From an uncultured Clostridia bacterium (GTDB lineage: Bacteria; Bacillota; Clostridia; Oscillospirales; Acutalibacteraceae): a DNA stretch of 13,048 nt. The notes under the pieces were generated by a model. That model was not told where the DNA came from. It made no database searches and saw only the letters and a program-made list of their open reading frames with translations. How positions within the stretch are numbered: the first letter of the stretch is position 1; each line of letters opens with the position of its first letter. Location: contig CALEII010000016.1 in the NCBI GenBank assembly GCA_937876205.1, positions 1 to 13,048 of the forward strand, given 5' to 3'. Both the position numbers and the translations under genes were made by a program. Shown one piece after another: positions 1-5,934 of the stretch.

Positions 1-951
1 GTTGGGATAGAAGTCTGTCCACTGTCTCTGACCCTGGAAGCCTGCTGCAATAGCGTTGTGACCGATCTGTTCTTCTGAGAACTTTTCTTCGAGCTTCTTG
101 TTGCCGCTCATAAGGTCCTTGATGATGCACATCATCTTGACAACGAATTCCCAGGATTCAGCCTTTTCTTCATCTGACTTCTTAACAAAATCGGGGTTCT
201 TATCCCAGCCTTCTTTGCAGTTAGCCTTTGTCCAGGCAAGAGCCTTCTGATATTCTTCTTCGTCATAGATACCTTCTGTCATTCGTCTGATAACTTCGAC
301 CTCGTCAACAGACTCAACTCTCATACCGAGATAGCTTTCGATGAATGAGGGGTCAATGATTGAACCGCCGATACCCATACAAACTGAACCGATCTGAAGA
401 TATGACTTGCCTCTCATTGTAGCAACTGCAACAGCAGCTCTACCGAAGCGAAGGAGCTTTTCTTTAACATCATCGGGAATCTGAGCTGATTCGTCAAGAT
501 TCTGAACCTCGTGACCGTAGATACCGAATGCGGGAAGACCCTTCTGTGCGTGTGAAGCAAGAACTGCTGCAAGATAAACTGCACCGGGACGCTCTGTACC
601 GTTGAAGCCCCATACACCCTTGATTGTGTTGGGATCCATATCCATTGTTTCGCTGCCGTAGCACCAGCAGGGAGTAACGGAAAGAGTGATGTCAACGCCT
701 TCCTTCTTGAACTGAGAAGCACACTTTGCTGTTTCACCTGCTCTGCCGATTGTGCAGTCAGAAATAACAACCTTAACGGGTTCACCGTTTGAGTATCTGA
801 GGTTGTTTCTGAAAAGCTCAGCTGCAGCCTTAGCCATACCCATTGTCTGCTCTTCAAGTGAGCCTCTTACATCAAGAGGTCCTTTTCTTGCGTCGATAAC
901 AGGACGGATACCGATTACGGGATATTCGCCTGCAAATCTTTTTTCTGCCAT
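1..951 (-). CDS. fucI: L-fucose isomerase, N-terminal part (cut by window edge)
   Basis: Cytoplasmic ketol-isomerase that converts L-fucose to L-fuculose (the family also accepts D-arabinose), the first step of L-fucose use. The visible 317 residues align by eye with the first half of the roughly 590-residue E. coli enzyme. They include IGIRPVID near residue 13, SLEEQT near 31, PCWCYGSET at 94-102, WGFNGTERPGAVYLAA at 114-129 and FQGQRQWTDFYPN at the cut edge. The metal-binding and catalytic Glu/Asp/His of the family lie in the missing C-terminal half, so activity cannot be judged. The ATG start is preceded by AAAGAAAGG at a suitable distance and the reading frame is open to base 1. It lies 173 bases after the sugar kinase on the same strand, which suggests one pathway unit. 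Family assignment is very secure. Physiological substrate (fucose or a related sugar) is inferred. Confidence 0.96.
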   Translation of the reverse strand, partial: MAEKRFAGEYPVIGIRPVIDARKGPLDVRGSLEEQTMGMAKAAAELFRNNLRYSNGEPVKVVISDCTIGRAGETAKCASQFKKEGVDITLSVTPCWCYGSETMDMDPNTIKGVWGFNGTERPGAVYLAAVLASHAQKGLPAFGIYGHEVQNLDESAQIPDDVKEKLLRFGRAAVAVATMRGKSYLQIGSVCMGIGGSIIDPSFIESYLGMRVESVDEVEVIRRMTEGIYDEEEYQKALAWTKANCKEGWDKNPDFVKKSDEEKAESWEFVVKMMCIIKDLMSGNKKLEEKFSEEQIGHNAIAAGFQGQRQWTDFYPN

Positions 952-975
952 TTGTATCAACCTTTCTTTATATAA

Positions 976-990
976 AGTGAATTAGTCACT
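976..990. promoter_or_regulatory. Interrupted dyad upstream of fucI, possible operator
   Basis: AGTGA-ATTAG-TCACT is a 5-base inverted repeat with a 5-base spacer, about 25 bases upstream of the fucI start. On the minus strand it is followed by TATATAAAG and preceded by TTTTGAG, so it would sit inside a weak promoter-like stretch. A regulator site controlling fucI separately from the kinase is possible. A dyad this short also occurs by chance, so support is weak. Confidence 0.25.
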
Positions 991-1006
991 CAAAATTGCT
1001 TTTTTT

Positions 1007-1118
1007 GTTATACGGATGCCCAATGGGTGCCCCTACGGGTTTGTTGTACAATTCTATAAATTCAACACCGCAGGTGTTCCGAAATTGCAAATTGCACGTT
1101 GCGCATTACGAATTTATC
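1007..1118. repeat. Decayed intergenic repeat between the kinase gene and fucI
   Basis: This part of the 173-base kinase-fucI spacer holds a GC-richer block that reads GTAGGGGCACCC on the minus strand. Next to it is a perfect hairpin (AACACC at 1064-1069, loop GCA, GGTGTT at 1073-1078), then a run of AATTGC/TTGCGC-type words (1083-1112). The same words and the same GCA loop occur in the larger element at 9779-10062, so I read it as a partial or degraded member of the same intergenic repeat family. It lacks the TTGTCGA terminal hairpins. The family link is based on short shared words only. Confidence 0.5.
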
Positions 1119-1124
1119 AATCTG

Positions 1125-2591
1125 TTATTTTACTATTTTAACGAAATCTTTATATGCTTCTTCCCATTTGTCTGCATCGACGGGATTATAAACTTTAAGA
1201 TTTTCGCCCTTTGCAATGATTTTTCTTGCTTCAGCAATATCTTTGATTGCGCCTGAAGCCATAAGCTGAACAGCAACATTACCAAGAACAGTGGCTTCAA
1301 TGGGGCCTGCATAAACAGTTCTGTTGCAGGATGATGCAGTCAGTGCACAGAGGAATGTATCCTTTGTTCCGCCACCCATTACGTGGATTCTGTCGTATTT
1401 CTTCTCTACACAGTCTTCAATGCCTGCAAGCACATATTTATACTTCATAGCAAGACTTTCATAAATACAACGCATAACCTCGCCGACAGTCTCAGGTACA
1501 TACTGATTTGTCTTTCTGCAGAATTCACGCACTCTCTCAGGCATATCACCCATTGCGACAAAATCAGGAGCATCAGGGTCAATAAAGCATCTGAAGGGCT
1601 CTGCCTTGAGTGCCTCCTGCTCAAGCTCGGCATATGAATATTCCTTACCTTCTCTTATCCACTGTCTCCTGCTCTCCTGAATAAGCCACAGACCGCAGAT
1701 ATTCTTAAGGAATGCAGTTGTATAATCATAACCGCCTTCGTTTGTCACATTAAGCTTTCTTGCTTTCTCATTTACGACGGGCTCTTCAAGCTCAGTACCG
1801 AAAAGACTCCATGTGCCACTGCTGATGAATGCAAAATCCTTGCTTTCACTGGGGATAGCAGTAATTGCACTCTGTGTGTCGTGACCGCAGACAGAAATAA
1901 CAGGAATTCTGTCAAGACCGAGTTCTGCTCTGAGTGAGCGTCTCAGATAGCCCATTTTCGTACCTGAAGGTACAATTTTGCAAAGAATATGAGTGGGAAT
2001 TTTCATCGTTCTGAGAAGATCATAATCCCAATCCTGAGTGTCAATATTAACCATCTGTGATGTTGTTGCAATTGAATACTCTGAAACCATTTTGTTTGTA
2101 AGCATATAAGCAAACAGATCAGGCATAAAGAGAAGTCTGTCTGCCCTCTCAAGCAGCTCAGGCCTGTTTTTTCTGATTGAGAGAAGCTGAAAAAGAGTAT
2201 TGAAATCCATAAACTGAATGCCGGTTCTGTCATACATTTCTGTGCGTGACATATACTTTCTGGCTTCGTCAATCATTCCCACATTTCTCTCATCACGGTA
2301 GTGAACAGGGTTTTCAAGAAGATAGCCCTTTTCATCTATAAGACCGAAATCAACGCCCCAGGTGTCAATACCTATGCTGTCAATTTCACCGTATTGCTTT
2401 GCTTTGAGAATGCCCTGCTTTATTTCGTGAAAAAGTCTGAGCACATCCCAATAGAATGTATGGCCGACCTTTACGGGGTCGTTACTGAAACGGTGCACTT
2501 CTTTAAGTGTAATTTTTTCACCGTCAAAGATGCCGAGAATAGCTCTGCCGCTTGACGCACCGAAATCAAATGCAAGTACCTGTTTCATCAT
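1125..2591 (-). CDS. rhaB: Rhamnulokinase-type FGGY sugar kinase (L-rhamnulose or L-fuculose kinase)
   Basis: ATP-dependent cytoplasmic kinase of the FGGY family that phosphorylates a 6-deoxy-ketohexose at C1. The 488 residues match E. coli RhaB along their full length by eye. Visible motifs are the N-terminal phosphate loop DFGASSGR (9-16), IDSIGIDTWGVDF (70-82, sugar binding), YRD (98-100), GIQF..NTL (124-133), CGHDT (235-239, with the presumed catalytic Asp238), SSGTWSL (257-263) and the ATP-binding MGGGTKD (405-411). Length is normal for the family. The start overlaps the upstream stop by four bases (ATGA), and GGAGG lies 7 bases before the first of two adjacent ATGs, so translational coupling is likely. 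By sequence it is closer to RhaB than to E. coli FucK. Its neighbour is fucose isomerase rather than rhamnose isomerase, so the real substrate may be L-fuculose. Family call is firm and substrate is open. Confidence 0.93.
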   Translation of the reverse strand: MMKQVLAFDFGASSGRAILGIFDGEKITLKEVHRFSNDPVKVGHTFYWDVLRLFHEIKQGILKAKQYGEIDSIGIDTWGVDFGLIDEKGYLLENPVHYRDERNVGMIDEARKYMSRTEMYDRTGIQFMDFNTLFQLLSIRKNRPELLERADRLLFMPDLFAYMLTNKMVSEYSIATTSQMVNIDTQDWDYDLLRTMKIPTHILCKIVPSGTKMGYLRRSLRAELGLDRIPVISVCGHDTQSAITAIPSESKDFAFISSGTWSLFGTELEEPVVNEKARKLNVTNEGGYDYTTAFLKNICGLWLIQESRRQWIREGKEYSYAELEQEALKAEPFRCFIDPDAPDFVAMGDMPERVREFCRKTNQYVPETVGEVMRCIYESLAMKYKYVLAGIEDCVEKKYDRIHVMGGGTKDTFLCALTASSCNRTVYAGPIEATVLGNVAVQLMASGAIKDIAEARKIIAKGENLKVYNPVDADKWEEAYKDFVKIVK

Positions 2592-3664
2592 TTTATATCC
2601 TCCAAATCATCAGGCAGAAAACTGTTGAACTGATAACCCTCAGCTCCGGCATATTTACTGCGATCAACATTTTTTATAGTTTTAAGGCATTTTTCAGCAG
2701 CAGAAAGCTGTCTGACTGCCTTGTAAGATGATATCCAGCTGTTAATCTCATTTATAAGAAAACTCTCAGTCACAGCAACAAGACATTCATCCCTGTGTTC
2801 TTCATAAAGACCGTATCGTGAATCAAGAAGATCTATTCTCTCAATAAAATACACATAGCTCTTTTCAGCATTTGTTATGATAAAAGCACTGCCTACAGCC
2901 TGTCTGAACACGGCATCAACAAATTCGGCAGAAAATGTTGAGCCCTCTCTGCCGACAACGGCTGCCGATACGCTGATGTCTGCCGAAACCTCACCGGTTA
3001 CTGCCATAAAAGCCTCATCCATTGTGTAAACAGACGAATTGACATAGTTTGCAACTTCGCTTATATAGCTGTATCTTTCCTCGGCATTCTTTTTCTCTGC
3101 ATCATACACACTCTTATCATATGCCGACATTTTCTCATAGACCTCTGCCGATACAGGTGTATAAAGCTCCTGATAAAAATACTTTATTCCCACATTGTCA
3201 GAAGTAAAATACTGCTTTATATACTCCTCGTTTATGGGATTGGTGCCGTCAGAGTCATAAATGGAAAACCTTATGAGCTCCTTGCATTTTTCATATTGTT
3301 TTATCTTGAAAAATGTATCTTTTGTGACTCCGATTTCTTCATAATAATCACCGTAGACACGCCACAATGAATTTGTGAGATTTGAAATATCAGCTTTCTC
3401 TCGGGGAGTCAGTTTTTCACCCATCTGAGCAAATTTTGTGTTGACAGCCACATATTCAAGGCATTCGGATGTCGCAAGGTCTATATATTCACTGTCTGAT
3501 TTATCGCTGTAAGCATAATAAACATCATTAAGAAAATAGGAAAATATTGAGGTGTCTATATTTGTATTTTCATTGATCTGAATAACTGCCTTGCCGTCTG
3601 CAGAGCAAGCTGAGACAGAAAACAACATTGCAAAAATCAATATAAATGCAAGATATTTCTTCAT
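2588..3664 (-). CDS. Foldase-like lipoprotein, SurA/PrsA-type with degenerate parvulin region
   Basis: Predicted lipoprotein of 358 residues on the outer face of the membrane. It has a short basic N-terminus, a hydrophobic stretch (residues 4-19) and a lipobox VSAC with the lipidated Cys20. Residues about 36-160 have the helical pattern of a SurA/PrsA N-terminal chaperone domain, including KLTPREKADI near 84 and the GVTKDTFFKIKQYE stretch at 112-125. That order is also seen in the membrane foldases upstream. Residues about 160-275 resemble a parvulin fold in layout (YFYQEL, then EFVDAVF, VGSAFIIT, YVYFIERID) but lack the RHILV and GYHV signatures, so isomerase activity is doubtful. It is the first gene after a near-consensus promoter and its stop codon overlaps the kinase start. 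RBS-like AAGGTAGG precedes the ATG. Role in helping secreted proteins fold is inferred. A sugar-related role is not excluded. Confidence 0.75.
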   Translation of the reverse strand: MKKYLAFILIFAMLFSVSACSADGKAVIQINENTNIDTSIFSYFLNDVYYAYSDKSDSEYIDLATSECLEYVAVNTKFAQMGEKLTPREKADISNLTNSLWRVYGDYYEEIGVTKDTFFKIKQYEKCKELIRFSIYDSDGTNPINEEYIKQYFTSDNVGIKYFYQELYTPVSAEVYEKMSAYDKSVYDAEKKNAEERYSYISEVANYVNSSVYTMDEAFMAVTGEVSADISVSAAVVGREGSTFSAEFVDAVFRQAVGSAFIITNAEKSYVYFIERIDLLDSRYGLYEEHRDECLVAVTESFLINEINSWISSYKAVRQLSAAEKCLKTIKNVDRSKYAGAEGYQFNSFLPDDLEDIK

Positions 3665-3692
3665 TCTGACCTACCTTTCCTTTATAAAAAAT

Positions 3693-3721
3693 ATTATATC
3701 AACAATTACACATAAAGTCAA
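3693..3721 (-). promoter_or_regulatory. Strong sigma-A type promoter for the lipoprotein-kinase operon
   Basis: On the minus strand the -35 box is TTGACT (3716-3721), the spacer is exactly 17 bases and the -10 box is TATAAT (3693-3698, perfect consensus). Transcription would start near 3686, giving a short leader of about 20 bases before the lipoprotein ATG. No repressor site is obvious around it. Confidence 0.8.
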
Positions 3722-3963
3722 TTATCCTTGTAAATTTAAGAAAAATTAAAGGTTCAATCAAGTCATTTTTAAGATTTTTCCATTATAATCAAATCATCAG
3801 ATACGAAAGGCGGTGACAAGCAAAAAAACAACAAACACCCGCAAAAAAATTTCAAGGGAAGAGAATGAAATATATTGCGGACACATAAAAGTATCCCGAT
3901 AACAAAACAAACTTTCACACAACTAACCTTTCACATTTTTAAACAACACAAACCCACAAAAAT
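3722..3963. other. A-rich gene-free stretch, possible plus-strand short transcript
   Basis: No convincing gene on either strand. The plus strand has a perfect -10 box TATAAT (3784-3789) without a good -35, a Shine-Dalgarno-like AAAGGCGGTGA (3806-3816), and an A-rich run leading into the bidirectional terminator at 3965-3986. Two tiny plus-strand reading frames exist (GTG at 3813 to a stop at 3900-3902, 29 codons; ATG at 3865 to a stop at 3886-3888, 7 codons), but neither has properly spaced translation signals plus other support. A small RNA is possible and unproven. Confidence 0.3.
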
Positions 3964-3993
3964 GCACCCATCCGAAAAGATGGGTGTGTTTTT
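3964..3993. terminator. Bidirectional intrinsic terminator
   Basis: Perfect 8-base stem CACCCATC (3965-3972), 6-base loop CGAAAA, and GATGGGTG (3979-3986). On the plus strand it is followed by TGTTTTT (3987-3993). On the minus strand it is followed by CATTTTT (3965 down to 3959). It can act as a second terminator behind the foldase pair and also stop any plus-strand transcript from 3784 onward. Confidence 0.75.
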
Positions 3994-4007
3994 CTGCTTT
4001 CAGACGC

Positions 4008-4036
4008 AAAAAAAACGGAGCCGTCACCGACTCCGT
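4008..4036 (-). terminator. Intrinsic terminator of the foldase pair
   Basis: On the minus strand, ACGGAGTC pairs with GGCTCCGT (8 pairs, one G-T) around a GGTGAC loop and is followed by an uninterrupted run of T (4015 down to 4008). It lies 15 bases past the stop codon of the PpiC-domain gene. The plus strand lacks a T run here, so it works in one direction. Confidence 0.9.
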
Positions 4037-4051
4037 TATAATTCTGTTTTA

Positions 4052-5833
4052 TCAGAAGCCCTGATTCTGGTTGATTGTCTTCACGCAAGCCTTACGGACA
4101 CTGTTTGTGATGAATTCTTTTCTCTGGATTGCATCTTCACCGAACTGCTTTTCAAATTCAGTCTGTTCTGCTTCCCAATCCTCTGCAACGAGGTCATCAA
4201 GAATTGTTTCATACCATACGGGGTTTTCATTATTGCCTACATAGTACATAACGTGATAGCCGTACTCTGTCTCAATAATACCTGTTGTACCGGGCTGTCT
4301 GTCTTCACCTGCGAAGTCACCCTCAGCAAATGCCCAGTCTTCAAATGCGGGAACATACTGACCGTCATTTGCAAGATTCTGAATAAGACCACCTGTTGAC
4401 TTTGAGCCTGTATCGTCTGAATGCTTGCTTGCAAGCTCGCCGAAGTATTCTTCGTCAGCCTTGCCGCTTGCATTTTCATCGATATATTTCTTGTAGCTGT
4501 CAAGAATTGAAGCAGCTTCACTCTCGCACTCAGCCTTGACATCAGCTGCGATTGTTGCATCCTCAGTATCTGTTGCAGCTTCACCGCTTACAGATTCTTT
4601 AGCAGCCTCTGAGGGGAACTGAACAAGGATATGACGAACTGATGCGGGAACTGTTTCATCCTGATAAGGAATACCTGTTGCATAAAGGATGTAGATATCC
4701 TTTGAGTCTGAGCTTACAAAATACTTCATATCACCGGGCTGTCTGATGTAGTTGCCGTTGGCATCTGCTTCATAGAGCCAGTTTGCAGCATCCTTGCTGA
4801 CATTTGTTTCAAGAGCTTCCTTGTTGAGCTTCTGAATGAGTGTAGCCTGATCCTTCTGATATGTTTCCTTGTCGTTTGCGTCTACTGTTTCAAGAACAAC
4901 TTTCTTGAAAGTTTCTTCATTATAATTTTTCTCAGACTTAACTTTGTCAATAAATGTCTTTGCCTGAGCTTCTTCAGCATATGTTGTTGATGTTACAACT
5001 GACTCAGCTTCAAGAGTGCTTGTTGTTTCACCCTTGCTGACGATATCAATTGTAAACCATCTGAAAGAAACTACGTCATAAGCAGTCTTATCCTTTTTGT
5101 AAACTTCGTTGATATCTTCTGCCTTGTAGTTATCTTTGAGAGCATCCTGTCTGCTTTCCTGATAAAGAGAAACAATCTGCTGCTCCTCAAGAGCATCTCT
5201 GTAAAGGCTCTCTGTAACACCCTTACCGAAATAGAGAGTAAGGAATCTTGAAAGAGAATAGTTACCGCTGCTTGTCTCAAAGCTTTCAAGTGCAGTATCA
5301 ATTTCAGCCTGAGCTTCATCTGTCATTGTGATGCCTGCTTCAAGAGCTGCATTGTAATATCTCTTTACGGTTGCCATATACTCAACTGCTTCATCAAGGA
5401 AATATTCATCCCATGTGATATCGTTACCTTCGTCATCTTTCTTTGTCTGCTCTGCAGGTGAAAGATTGATATCATAACCGGTGAGCATTTTACCGTAGCC
5501 TTCGCCATAGTTTGAATCATATGAATATGCAGTCTGATAAATATTGTTATACATCTGCATATAGTAAAGTGTAAGCTCTGCCATTGAGTAGGACTTACCG
5601 TCGATTTCTACAGCTCTGACAATTTTCTGAGGAACGCCGAAGAAGTTAAGTGAAGCACCGAGAATTGCTACACAAACTGCAACTGCAATTACAGCCTTAA
5701 CAACCTTGCCGACAACTGCCTTTGCTGTATTATGTGAATTTGACTTTTTCTCAGCCTTTTTTGCCTGCTTGGCAATTCTGTCTTTTCGCTCCTGACGGTA
5801 TGCGTCAAGTGCGGCTTTTTCATTCTTGTCCAT
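4052..5833 (-). CDS. Membrane-anchored peptidyl-prolyl isomerase with canonical PpiC (parvulin) domain
   Basis: Predicted extracytoplasmic foldase, 593 residues. Residues 1-35 are charged and cytoplasmic (rich in Lys/Arg). A single transmembrane helix lies at about 42-65, followed by a helical SurA-N-like region (about 70-260). A first, degenerate parvulin-like region spans about 250-390. A canonical PpiC domain follows at about 396-533: VRHILVQF, EYFGELASKHSDD, GSKSTGGL, VPAFEDWAF and the GYHVMYYV strand with its conserved His. These are the hallmarks of an active parvulin that isomerises prolyl bonds in exported proteins. The frame can be extended by 6 codons to a TTG at 5851. I chose the ATG at 5831-5833 because AAAGGTG lies 8 bases before it. 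Its upstream neighbour on the same strand is a paralog ending 101 bases away with no terminator between them, so co-transcription is likely. The C-terminal ENPVWYETI block is shared with that paralog. Confidence 0.88.
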   Translation of the reverse strand: MDKNEKAALDAYRQERKDRIAKQAKKAEKKSNSHNTAKAVVGKVVKAVIAVAVCVAILGASLNFFGVPQKIVRAVEIDGKSYSMAELTLYYMQMYNNIYQTAYSYDSNYGEGYGKMLTGYDINLSPAEQTKKDDEGNDITWDEYFLDEAVEYMATVKRYYNAALEAGITMTDEAQAEIDTALESFETSSGNYSLSRFLTLYFGKGVTESLYRDALEEQQIVSLYQESRQDALKDNYKAEDINEVYKKDKTAYDVVSFRWFTIDIVSKGETTSTLEAESVVTSTTYAEEAQAKTFIDKVKSEKNYNEETFKKVVLETVDANDKETYQKDQATLIQKLNKEALETNVSKDAANWLYEADANGNYIRQPGDMKYFVSSDSKDIYILYATGIPYQDETVPASVRHILVQFPSEAAKESVSGEAATDTEDATIAADVKAECESEAASILDSYKKYIDENASGKADEEYFGELASKHSDDTGSKSTGGLIQNLANDGQYVPAFEDWAFAEGDFAGEDRQPGTTGIIETEYGYHVMYYVGNNENPVWYETILDDLVAEDWEAEQTEFEKQFGEDAIQRKEFITNSVRKACVKTINQNQGF

Positions 5834-5934
5834 AAAATAAACACCTTTCAAAATGTTAGGTTTTTATATAACCTTATATATTTTACTATATTTTAATAAA
5901 TTATACAAGTCTTTTATGAAATATTCTTGGTAAA

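Noticed and set aside
996..1256. Plus-strand open frame over the repeat and the end of the kinase gene
   Set aside because: It overlaps well-conserved kinase codons on the other strand and begins inside the intergenic repeat; no translation signals.
3875..4399. Plus-strand open frame of 174 codons crossing the terminators
   Set aside because: It runs through two terminators and is antisense to the end of the PpiC-domain gene. The translation has no recognisable domain, and the opposite-strand gene is clearly real.
5834..5934. Promoter or terminator between the two membrane foldase genes
   Set aside because: A TATAAT occurs on the minus strand but no acceptable -35 lies at the right distance, and no stem plus T run is present. 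Co-transcription is the simpler reading.
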